Assembly: GCA_000231825.2 (NCBI GenBank)
Contig: JH720356.1
Coordinates: 228,250-292,249 of the forward strand
DNA from: Tetrahymena elliotti 4EA
Taxonomy: Eukaryota > Ciliophora > Oligohymenophorea > Hymenostomatida > Tetrahymenidae
Direction of reading: 5' to 3'
DNA length: 64,000 nt
Part shown: piece after piece, positions 13,155 to 24,605 of the stretch
Position numbering within the stretch: the stretch's first letter is position 1
Layout of the letters: each line of letters begins with the position of its first letter
Notes under the pieces: model-generated
What the model was told of the DNA's origin: nothing
The model's input: only the letters and a program-made list of their open reading frames with translations
Database searches by the model: none
Translations under genes and position numbers: made by a program

Positions 13155-14429
13155 ATGTCTTCAAGAAGTAATAGTGATAGCGAGGAAGAAGATGCTCAAG
13201 ATCTACTTAATCGTATTAAAAAGAATTTGAATAATGACAACAGTGATGAAGAAGTAAATAGTGAAGATGAATAGGATAGTAACAGCTCTAAAGAAAATAA
13301 TAGTTAAAAAAGCAAAGAAGAATAAGCTGATAATATTGTTGTGAATGATAATGAAAATGAAGATTCTCAAAAAGTAGAAAATAATGAAATTAAAGAAACA
13401 TAAAGTCCAACATAGTCATAAAAGCAGAAATTAGAACTTAAATAGCAGAGTAGTAGTAATTAAAACCAAGTGATTTCAAATAAGCCTACTATATAATAAG
13501 ATAATCAAGCCGATGCTGATGAGGATGAAGTAGAATCAGGCTTAAATATTAAAAAAATATTATCTTAAAATGGCATAAATATTGAGAACGATAAAGATTT
13601 ATTAATAGAAGAGTAAAAGTAGTAAAGCAGAGAAGATAAATAATAAGATTAATAAACAGCTTCTCAAGAACTTAAGCAAAAAAATTAGGAGATAAATGTT
13701 TCATCACCTAAAAAGAATTAGATAGTTTAAAATGCTGAAGAATCATCTCAATAAAGTTAGTAAAATGAGCCATCAAGTTAAATGAAAGAAAATATACTTA
13801 CTGTCATTAGAGTAGATGCTGAAAAGAAAGAAGAAGTAGATCATATGATTCAAGAGTTGGAAAATATAAAATTAGTAAAATTATTTTACATTAAATAATT
13901 TTTAAATATCAAATAAAAAAAGAAAAAACCTTTGTTAGAAGACCCAGAAATAATAAACTTCAAAATAGACTCCTCTCATTTAGAATAAACTATGGAATAA
14001 GTTAAAAAGAAGTATGATGAAAATGTATCAAGATACATGTTAAAGCAAGTAAAATAAACAACATATTTTAATTTATGCAGCATTTAAAAAATTTTTAACA
14101 ATGAATAGAAAGGAATATTTGACAAGATAAAAGAAATCAACAAACGTTCTGCAAATATTTACGAAAACGTGAATTCTTCAAATAAGACCTTTGTAAAGAA
14201 AAAAATATCAGATAAAGAAAAATATATTAAAGATGTTTAGAAATTGTAAAATGAAAGCAGCAAAACAAAAACATTCCTCATCATGATGATTTAGAGACTA
14301 GAAGCCATAGAGTTAGAAATAGATAAATTCACTGTTGCTAAACTTAAATAAATGAGTAGTAATGAAGATCCTTCTAATTAGAGTTAATAAGTAAATAATA
14401 ATCCTTAATAAAATAATTAAACAAATTGA
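13155..14429 (+). CDS. Acidic Ser/Gln-rich hypothetical protein
   Basis: ATG 13155 to TGA 14427-14429. A probable 48-nt A/T-only GTAAAA...AG intron lies at 13875-13922; because 48 is divisible by three, frame is open with or without it (408 or 424 aa). The first ~200 residues are acidic and Ser/Asn/Gln-rich (starts MSSRSNSDSEEEDAQDLLNR), probably disordered. The C-terminal ~170 residues are helical and basic: KKPLLEDPEIINFKIDSSHL, then KKKYDENVSRYMLKQV and IFDKIKEINKRSANIYENV. This coiled-coil-like part would be the functional core. No signal peptide or membrane segment; no family recognised. Confidence 0.7.
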
Positions 14430-15211
14430 AATTTAATTGTTGATATTGCTTTGTTTTTTTGTTGGTTATTTTGAGTTAAAGATATTAAAAATACTCATCT
14501 TTAATTTTTTAATTTAAATAAATAAGATTTTAATAACCAAAAGACAAAATTACAAATTAAGATTTCAAATTATTTTTATATTTCATTAATTTTTAACTCA
14601 TTTATTTAAAATTTAAAAATTTATTCATTTTAATATTGTTAAATGAACACAATTTAATATTTATTATAAAGTAACATTTTTTGTTCATGATTAAGATTAA
14701 TTTATCTCTATAAATATATGAAATTGAACCCGACAGTTCTTTCCTCTCAAGTAGAATACAATAAGATTTATATTTACTTTAAAATTTCTTTTAATTTCAT
14801 TTAAACTATAAACTAGAAATTATTAATTCAATTTAAACATTTATAAATATTTAAAAATTTACAATAATCCATGCTATTTTAAATGAAATAAATTATTAAT
14901 TTTCATTCAAAATATTTTATTATTTGTTTAATAATATTTTTTAAAGAAAAAATATTGATCAATATTAATGCTTACATTTTGATATTTATTATATAATATC
15001 ATTATTTTATTATGATTTAAATTAATTAGTAACTAAGGATTCGATTTCAGGAAACTTATTTTTAGTTCTTCAGTTTATCTTGAAATTATGAATTTTAAAT
15101 ATAACATTTTATATTTATTTTATATGAATTATTTCATATTTAATTATTTTTACTCTTTAGGGTTGATAATAATGATTAAATGTTTTAGGGAGTATTTATT
15201 CATTTGTTTCT
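14430..15211. other. Intergenic between convergent genes
   Basis: About 780 nt of extremely AT-rich sequence separating two 3' ends. Nothing else seen. Confidence 0.7.
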
Positions 15212-17021
15212 TCATAGTTGCTCATTATTAGATTTAGGATAAAATGTTTCTATAAAATCTATTGCTTTTTCAAAAACAATTTAGCTAGGATAGTTTTACA
15301 GATTATCTAATTTCACAGATAAGTTCAGCTATTCTAATTTAGAGAGAAATTTTAATTATTCAGAATCACTTTCTTTACCTGCTTTCTATACTGCGCAAAA
15401 TAGACCATCAATAATTTTTAATAAAATAGCCTCATCTTTACTTTCTTCTAACTCGTTTATAAGAATATTATATACATTCTAATGATAAAAGAGATTAATT
15501 TGTTAATATGAGGAAAGCTATTAAACATGGCAAAGACAAGTTATTGCTTCACTTTAAATCTTTTAAAACAATAAATAGATAAGAAAAAATATTTTTAAAT
15601 AAATAAATAAATTTTAATTTACTTTATCAGAATAAATTTGTGCAGCTTTAATGATGTTTTCGAAAATAGGATGAGATATAATATATTTTAAGATTTGATT
15701 GCTCAACAAAACTATATTAGATATTGACCAAAAAATAGTTTCAATGGTTTTTGTTTATTTTGAGCAAGTCTAAATTAAATAATTCAAACCATCTAGTATT
15801 TTTTTATTTAAGAGTTCCATAATTAATTACTCATCACTAGCTTGAAGAAAATTGGAAAGTGGCTAAAATGCAAGTAATGATACTAAAACCTATTCTTTTT
15901 ACAAACTCAAACAATCTATCATCTTTTAAAGTACTAATCCTTTCTAATCACTTGCTAATATTATAGATAGCTTTTCTCCTGCATTGTGAGTTATACGATA
16001 ATAATACCAAAGTAAATTTTTGGCAGAGCTTTAATCTTTTATTTGAATAAATAGCTCGTTTGCAACTGTGTTTAATTCTAAGACCTATTATTTTTTTTTA
16101 ATAATTTTATGAAGAAGTAGAAGAAGAATAAAAATTAAATACATCATTTAATTCTAGATTTTCATCAGATGCAATTGAGCTTAAACACCATGTATAAGTG
16201 ATATAAAATTCTTTATTTTATTTTGTATATAATCCAAATCTCTTTTTTCTGTACAATTCAACAACTTTTTAAATTAATCCTTACATCATTAAGTCTTCTT
16301 TTACTGGAGTTGTATCACAGCAGAAATGAGAAATAATGTGCAAAACCTAAAATATTTAATTAACAAATTCACATAAAATCTACTAATTATTTTCAAAGTC
16401 AATAAAATTACGCTATCAATAATGTTTGGGTTAAGATTAAAGTCTAAGAATTTTAATAATTTATCTTTCAATGCCAAATTATAAATTATAAGATTTTATG
16501 AAGCGGATCCTGTAGTTAGATTACAGAATATTTCGAGAATAACATTAACAACATTTTACATTTGATCAAATTATTCACTTAACAAATATGAAAAAATCTA
16601 TAAAACTCCACTTTAAACTACTTTTGGAACTTTGAGACTAATCATTTCTTAATCATCTTAAATAAACTAATAAAAAGCCATCAAAACATCATAAATTCCA
16701 TCAAAATCTAATTTTTCCATATAATCTGTTAAATCTAAGTATGCTAATTAAATTTCTTCTTCATATTTCTATTTATTTTCAATTAATTTTCAATTCAAAA
16801 TTGATAAAATAATTTATTTTTACATTTTCATATCCTGAAAAATATTATTTTTTATCAGCTTTCGGAGTGTTTGCTTATTCTATGTTCCCTATTTTCATTC
16901 TCCTCTAATGGAGTTCTTATGCTAGATTTTTTTTTCTAATCTCAACTCTAAATTTTTCTTTCTTAAACTGAAAGACCTAATTAAACTGCTCATTTTATAT
17001 ATGATTTTGATCAGAATTCAT
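15212..17021 (-). CDS. Importin subunit alpha
   Basis: Five exons (17021-16824, 16768-16412, 16346-16143, 16084-15623, 15559-15212), introns 55-65 nt; 522 aa, the usual length for the family. Importin alpha binds nuclear-localisation signals through ARM repeats and docks on importin beta through an N-terminal IBB domain. The N-terminus has an IBB-like basic block, FKKEKFRVEIRKKNLAQELH followed by QRRMKIGN (about residues 18-45). The middle consists of ARM-type helices, with the conserved CNLTTGSASQNLIIYNLALK and FWSISNIVLLSNQ. The end (IVFEKAIDFIETFYPKSNNE) matches the C-terminal helix that binds the export receptor CAS. Frame is continuous over all four splice junctions. The ARM repeats are divergent (few classic W/N arrays), so cargo specificity may differ from canonical importins. 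Confidence 0.9.
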
Positions 17022-17325
17022 CTTAAAATAAATAAATAGCTTTTGATTTTACTTACTATTCAATATTTTTTAGTAATTATTTATTTTTTTTTTGCGCGAT
17101 TAATTTATAAAATTTTAACTAAAGATAGCTAGTACACAAATTAGCCGCTAAATTTGATTAATTAAGAATAATATTGATAAAAAATTCATTACAAATAGAA
17201 TCATTTGTTTTGCTTTTCTATTTTCAACATTAAAGTTAAAATAAAATAAAAAAGAAAGTATTTTTTTTATTAAACAAAACGTTAAGTTTAACATGTAAAA
17301 AATAAATTTAATTTTAAAGACAAGA
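17022..17325. other. Short intergenic spacer
   Basis: About 300 nt between the importin alpha start and the LRR gene stop on the same strand. It must hold the importin promoter and 5' UTR, but no element is recognisable. Confidence 0.6.
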
Positions 17326-20300
17326 TCATAGGATAATTTTCACAAAATAATTTTAACTTTAAAATTCTTCTATTTTAGAATATATTCCTAATGATGAATT
17401 TCCACTAATATTTAAATACCAAAGTGAAGGTAAAAGGAATTAGTTTGGAACAACCCTCATTTTGTTAGTACTTAAATTTAAATTAGAAAGCTGTCTTAAT
17501 TCTATGCATTATAAGAATTGACCACAACCTCTGTCTCCAAGATGATTTCCACTTAAATCCAAGTTTTCTAAATTTGATAAACCAATTTCTTTAAGTTATA
17601 TGTTTTCATTTATCTTATTAAATGATAAATCTAAGAACCTAAGAGAAGGTGAAATAGAAGAAAATAAAAAATCAGCTGCTGATGTTTCTATACCATTGTT
17701 TTGTAGAATTATTTAAAACAGTTTAGGGCACTTGATCTCTGCTTAAATATGAGGAACTGGTAGAAAAACTTTATTATTTCTAAATTAAATTTATTTTTTT
17801 AAAAAAAAGTTAATTCAATTTTTAAAAATTACCTAAAATTTAGTTTTTAAATATTTTCAAATTAGGAGCTCATCAAAATTGTTTGGCAACTTTTTGCACA
17901 AATATTATTAGTAGAGCAGTCAAACTCTTCTAATTTTTTGAGATTAACTTAAGCAATACTTTCTGGGTCAAATAAGCTACCAATCTGATTCTTTGATAAA
18001 TTAAGGAATTTTAAATTTGGAATATTAGAAGTAAAGATGTTATGAGAGGAATCTGACTTGAGGCAATTTTCACATAATTCTAATCTTTCTAGGGATTCAT
18101 TATCTATTTTAGAAATGCTTTGTATCTGATTTTTACTTAAATTTATTGATTTAGTGTTTTTAAGTAATTTTATTAAACTGTCAGCTATTACAGAGTCAAT
18201 AAAACCATCTTTATAAGAAAAGTTTTCAATGTTTATTTGCAAGCCTTTATTTTATTCTATAAATTCAGGTACTTTTTACAATGAATCATCAGGAAGAGCA
18301 AGCAAATTATCATCTAAAATAAGTTTGTCAACATCCCTAAAGATAAACAAACTCTTAAATATGTCAAAAGCATCCAGTAAATTCTTAGCTAGAATCACTT
18401 TTTTTAGTAGAGGAATATTCTGCTCAAGATTCTACTTGAAATTGATTTCTTGAATCTTGTTAGAATATAAATCAAGCTCTTTTAAATTTTCAAATTTTGA
18501 ATTGAGTAAACTCTCGAGACCTAATTTTAACATTAAAAAGTATTTATTTATGCAAATTCACATTTAAATAAATTACCATATTTGCCAATTTAATTTTATG
18601 CAAGATATAAGTTTTCTAAATTATTTAAGTTATTTTAACTCAAGGGAGAAGATATCTGGTTAAATGATAAATTTAGATGGATTAAGTTTTTTAAATTAAC
18701 ACATGAAAAGAGAATTTAAGATGAAAAATCTTAAATTTTGTTGAAAGATAAATCTAAACGTTTGATACTTATAGGCCCATAAGTATGCTTAAGGACTGAT
18801 ACAATTTGATTGTTAGATAAATTTAAGTAATTTAAAAATAATGAACTGTGTAACTTTTAAAATAACTCTTCAGTAGAATACAGCTAATTGTAACTTAAAT
18901 CCATCTTAAAAATAAAATCTAGCTTAAATGAATTCAATTAGCTAATAAAATTGTGAGATAAATCAAGGACAATCAAATTCTAAAAGTAAGTAAATATATG
19001 GGTAGTATCAATAATTATATTATTATTTAATTGCAAAATCTTTAAATTAGATTTTTAATTATTTGCAAATATCTTATCAATCAATTGATTATGATCATTT
19101 TTCAAAGAAATCTTATTTTAATTTAAATTTAGGCTCTCTAAAGAAGCTGGAAGATATTCTAAAAGTTGTAGATATCCTGAAGTCGAGATTTAGTTTTTAG
19201 AAAGTTTAAGGTGCTAAAGAGATCTCAATGCAAAATTTTCTTTAGTAACTTAGGGAAACTCAGTAATTTTATAGTTTTGACATAGAATTAATTCTTTTAA
19301 GTTAGAAAAAGAAGCAGCACTAAATATTAAATAAGCTTGATCAGATTCAATTTTGTTTCTAGTTAAATCTAAGTACTCAAGGTTATTTAAGCAACATTAG
19401 TTAGGGTTTTCAACTATTTTTTATATGTCGTTTGACTTGAGAATAAGCTTCTTTAAACAACTTAAACTTTTACTTGTGAATATTGCAAGAGAAGATGAGT
19501 TATTTATTTTATTTGCTGTTAAATTCAAATAAGTAAGCTTTTATAGGGCATATTTATCATCATCAATTTAAATTTATCCAATTTTATTGTTAATAAGATA
19601 AAGAGATTCTATATTAGATAAAGCTCCAGAGTAAAGTATAGTTTCAACACTTTAAGAAGTTAAAAAAGAATTTGAATTAAAACATAAGGTCTTTAAGTTC
19701 TAAAAAATGAAGCCTTTATATTAAGTTTATTTAATCTTTTGGTGATAAATTTCTTCTTTAGCCTATTTTTCTTATTCTTCATCCTCCATCTCAAAATACT
19801 CTTCTTACTTGGCTTTCTCTTCTTGGATTGATGTACAATCAGGGAATTCTAGCAGAAATTCATTTATGTTATTTCCACTCAAATCAAGAGTTTTAATATC
19901 CTTTAGAAGCTTTAATGAAGGAATGAAATGGTTTTTCAAAAATTTATTTTTATATCCATAATCTAAATTTCTTAAAAAGAATTCTTAAGTGTGCTAAAAA
20001 TTTTGTAAAGTAGAATTAAACTGGGAGATGTAATTATTATCCTTGCTATCAAAGGTATCAGAATTATCAAAAATTGTGCTCTGAATATGTGACTTTAATA
20101 CTGGATTTTCTATATAAACATCATTCAATCTCTAGCAAATTTTTTTAACATATTTATAGCTACGAATATTTTTAAAATGTATTCTCTTTATTTAGGATTG
20201 GTCAAGAATAATGTTTTCTGCTAAATCTCTAACATTTTCGGGATTTACATAAAGAGTAAACTACTCTGATATGACCTAATCTAGTAAGAATTCTACTAAA

Positions 20301-20734
20301 TTTGTATTTGTGATCTAACCCTAAATTTATGTCTAAGCAAAATGTTTAGAAATAAAATACTCTTCTATTGTTGGATCTAATTTTTCTAGAATTATGTATT
20401 TATTTTTATACAAAGGCAAAAACCTTATATCAGTTTACAACAAATCTTACTTGTGATTCAGTAGTAGTTAAGTTAACCCTTAAACACATAGCTATGTTTC
20501 GTTTTATTCTTTGGATAATTTTAATACATAAAATTAGTCAGTAGAATCTAATTAGAGTATTTCTAAACTTTTATTATTATATTTTAGCTATAGATCATTT
20601 AGGCGTTACTATTCTAATATATAACCTTGGCTAAATATGAGCTTGCTGATATGTAAATGATAGGATTCATTTATGTTTTCAATAAATAAGAACCCTGAAT
20701 CTATTTATTTTTTGGTAAATAATTAGTTACCCAT
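17326..20734 (-). CDS. Long leucine-rich-repeat protein
   Basis: Exons 20734-18577, 18520-17833 and 17779-17326 (introns 56 and 53 nt); 1099 aa. From about residue 270 to the end it is a near-continuous array of typical LRRs of the form LxxLxLxxNxI, for example IKTLDLSGNNIN, IESLYLINNKIG, LKFLNLSKNQIGSL, LRFLDLSFNKIN and LENLDLSGNHLGDRG. The first ~270 residues are not LRR and contain a Gln/Asn-rich, mildly basic region. The start ATG is the first after an in-frame TGA; an upstream exon is possible. No membrane segment or kinase domain is visible, so it is probably an intracellular scaffold; many ciliate LRR proteins of this size are axonemal or cortical, but that is only inference. An acidic insert with EMEDEEQEKQAKEE breaks the array near residue 330. 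Confidence 0.85.
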
Positions 20735-21606
20735 TTAGTTTTAATAAAATTCTTAGTTTTATTTAGAAGTTTTAATTCAATTATCTTAGCTATTTACTAA
20801 TAATTAATAAACATTCTTTCTTTCTATCTTCCAATAAATTATTTTGTTGGAACATAATAAAAAAGATAGATTTTGTTCTGATCAATAATAATAAATATCT
20901 TTAGAAAGATCTTGTTTTCTAATTTTAATTCAAAACCATTAGATTAAAAGTTCCTCATTTTACTTTTTAAAATATTTTTCAAATAATACTCTCTCAAAGA
21001 AGCCAAAAAAACTATCTGTTTATTTTAAAGAAAAAATTATGTTATTAAAATAAATTTTTACTTAATTAAATGATAAAATTAAAAGAATCTTTTCAGAAAA
21101 TTTGAATGAATTTTAAAACAGTAAATGATTTTATTTATTAAAAGAAATATTAAAATTAAAAGATATTTTCTAAGGAAAAAATGGTTTTTTTAATATTGAA
21201 TGAATTTAGACAAGGTACACACATAGAGTATGTAATAATTTATGATTAGAATATTTAATAACAAATAAATCCATAATTTTCTGAAAATTACCTATTGATT
21301 TGGCCAAAATATTTAAAATTAAAAGACAATCACTGAATAAAACTCTATATAACTCAAATAACAAATTATAAATCTAATAAAATGATTTTATTGGAAAAAT
21401 AAGAAATTTTATTAAAAATTTTCTCTAGAATCAACACATAATTTTCTAATAATTTAGTAAGTGATTTGGTTAAAATATTTAAAATTAAAAGATTAGTTTG
21501 TTAAGAATTGTTGAATGAAACTCTTTTATATACAAATTATAAACAAATAATAAATTAATAAAATTTTTTTGCAAGCTTTTATGAAAAATTATATACATCT
21601 TTTAAT
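20735..21606. other. Intergenic with diverged duplicated segment
   Basis: About 870 nt, AT-rich. Two stretches are similar: 21284-21381 and 21456-21560 share phrases such as 'ttaaaattaaaag', 'gaataaaactct' / 'gaatgaaactct' and 'caaattataaa' in the same order, suggesting an old ~170-nt tandem duplication. No coding signal. Confidence 0.45.
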
Positions 21607-23878
21607 TCAAATTTATTATTAAATTTTAGATTTTTTGCTTTTTGGATTGCTTTTTGAAGAAGGTTCTGAACTTTTTTAAACTTGATTAACTTAACTTTTT
21701 TGTTGAGTTTAATTTTCTTAGTTTGAAATATTTTATTAATTTTCTTCCTCTTCTTTTAAATTATTAAAAGCCTTTTCTATTTACTCTTAGGTTGGTTTGA
21801 AAGGTACCTTTCTGCATTTTGTCATACTTTCTTTTCTCTCTTTCTCTATCAAGGTTAACTTTTAACTTAAATCTTATTTTTTTGCTTTCAACTCGTTTGC
21901 TTTATTTTTTTTCTCTTCTAAGATCTTTTGTAATCTTTCTTCCATTTTCTTATTAAATTCATTAGCATCAATTTTCTTTTCTTAACGAATTTCTTTTGAT
22001 GATTGAGATTGCAGATTTTTTTTAGTTTGAGATTATTCTTCTTCTGCTTTTTTCTTTTTTTACTCATTCTTTATTTACTTGAGAAGTTGATTGACTGTTT
22101 CATTCTTGCTAAATAAAACTTTTAAATCTATTTATTCTTTTTTAACTACTTTGACTTTGCTAGTCTCAGCTTCTGCTGGCTTAGAGTCAAACTTACGTTA
22201 ATCTATACCCCAAGGCTTAACTTATATATCTTTTTTCTAGCTGTTTTCTCTACTTTTAGATTTCCTTTCTGTTGCTAAATAATTATTCTATTTAACTTAA
22301 TGATCATAATCTTTTAATTTCTAAAGAAATGATTTTTTTTAGTTCTCTCTCTATTCCTGCTCCTCTTTTTCACTGTTTTTTTATACTGAAAATTTCTTTG
22401 CAAATAATACCTCAACAAATAAAAATTTAAATTACTTTAATATCTCTCTAATGATTAACGAACTATAGATTGTACTTTATGAACCTTTTCAGGATCAACA
22501 ATTTAAAGTTGCTTTTGCATTTACTCAAACATTGATTACTCTAAAATTTTTTTCTATCTCATATCTCTAGATTGACGAGAAAACATTCCATAAAGCTCTT
22601 TCCTCATTAATTAATCTGCATGCTTGATTTACTTAATTTCTTATTTTTCTTATTTCCTTTCAGATATCTGCTATAATTTTTTTAAAAGATACTCACTTGT
22701 TTTATTTTATCCACTTTAACTAAGTATACTGCTTTTATGATTCCATTCAGAACTTAAATCAAAATGTGTGTTAAAGCTAGATCTTTAATTACTTTTTTTG
22801 CTATTTACTGATTGTGCTCTTATCATTAAAAAAAAATCCTTACATTTCATTTATTCTAAAATGATTTATTTACCTTTATGATATTGAATGGTATACAGAA
22901 GATTGTCCTCCCTCAGATGGTAAAACCATATTTTTTTCTGATGATGAAAGAGGAGATGCATGACTTCTGCAACAGCTGCAACAACTAGATGAACTATTAT
23001 TAGCAATCTTATGTGAAGGGGATTTAGTTTTTATGATACTCTAATAATTTTTTTTATTAGATTTCCTTTCACTTATGGAATTATTCTTACTAGGAGTATT
23101 TCCACCTTTTTTGCTCATTGATCTTGCAGATTGTAATGCACCTTTAGAAGAATTAGAAATTGAAGATCTTTTTTTGAAATTATGCCCTCCTTTTAATTTA
23201 AGTAATCCATTAATTAATATTATATGAAATAAAACTGAATGCATACTATTTTTTTAAGAATCAGTTATTGTTGTTTTAGATATTGATTTAGAAAGATTTG
23301 TCTATTTCGTTTTTTCTTTCTTTTATTTTTATGGTTAGCCTACTTAACTTTTTTCATTTATAGATTAATTAACTGTTGATATTGTTGAGCATCCTACAAT
23401 ATCTTCTACAGTTTTTACTTCTTTTTCTTTATTCTTTAAATAGTTTATCCTTACAAATGTCTTCTCAACAGGAATTGTTTTTGAAACAAAGTTTTCAGAA
23501 ACTTATTTTATAGTTAAAATCTATTTAAAATTCAGTAAATATTTTTTTAAAAATTTACAATCTCTAATGAATCCTTGTTAAATATTGCGACTTGAATTGA
23601 ATTTTATTACTTTATACTTTGGCTCTTATATTACTTGATCATTCTCAAATCCATAATCGTTATTTGCTCTCCTTACAGGTAGGGCTCTACATTTTTAAAT
23701 TTAATATTTTTTAAAAATTATTTGCTCCAAACCTAATTTACATTGGGTTTGATTGTAAATTAATTTTCACGGGATATCTTATACTACTAATAGGTGTTTC
23801 TGATTGTTGTGATTGAGGAGTACCTATAGCATGTATAGGACTCATTTCAAAATGATCTTAAAATAAATCGTTTTCCAT
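21607..23878 (-). CDS. Basic, Lys/Glu/Gln-rich protein of unknown function
   Basis: Exons 23878-23742, 23686-23247, 23189-22874, 22800-22436 and 22385-21607; 678 aa. The intron at 23190-23246 (57 nt) is frame-neutral and could be retained. N-terminal ~140 residues are compact (for example NDYGFENDQVIQEPKYKVIK, then RDCKFLKKYLLNFKQ). A Ser/Lys-rich linker with the unusual cluster SSSSCCSCCRSH follows around residue 270. The C-terminal half is charged coiled-coil (QKLKDYDHQVKQNNYLATER; NKKMEERLQKILEEKKNKAN) and ends in a Ser/Lys/Gln tail. The four closely spaced Cys could be lipidated or metal-binding. No known domain recognised; a cytoskeletal or cortical role would be guesswork. Confidence 0.75.
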
Positions 23879-24605
23879 ACTTAAATATTACTTGCCCAAA
23901 AAAAAAACGCTAAATATTTTTATGATTGAAATCTATCTGAAATTTTAATATTTAATTCTATGATTTATCAAATCGCTTTTCTATCTTTTATCAATTAAAT
24001 AAATAAATCATATCAAATCATAAGTTTTACATGGCTATCTATAATCATTACAAAATTTTATTTCTGCTAATTTAAATTTGTAAATTTAAAACCTCTATCA
24101 GATACAAAATTCTTATTTCTAAGACTTACATTTCCTATATAATTATCAACTATTTAGTTGTTTGTCAACTTTTAAAAAAAGTAAAACCTATAATAATTAT
24201 CACCATCCATGTATTAATTTTATTTTTTGCAATTTAAAAAATATCTTTTCTTATAAATTAATTACTTGTCATCTTTATGAATTGAATACAAGCGAAAAAA
24301 ATAATTGCCAGTCATTATTCTGCGAAACCTCAATTTCCAGAAATCCAAAAATACCTATCAAATTATAATATGACTACCAGTGGACTAAAGTCAGAATAAT
24401 TTGAAGATCGTTAGTTTTAATCAAATTAAATATTAAAGTAATCATAAATAGCATTATCAATAAATACTAAGAAGAAAAATTGATAAATTACAAAGAAAAA
24501 AGAATATAAATAATTTTAATTGTGATTTAAAATAATAATTTAATATTTTTTAAGTCGTTCCTGTAAAATATAAAAATTCATTTTTTATTTTAATTAATTA
24601 GTTTT
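23879..24605. other. Intergenic, AT-rich
   Basis: Spacer between the 5' end of one - gene and the 3' end of the next. A + frame at 24162-24368 looks like chance. Nothing else visible. Confidence 0.6.
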
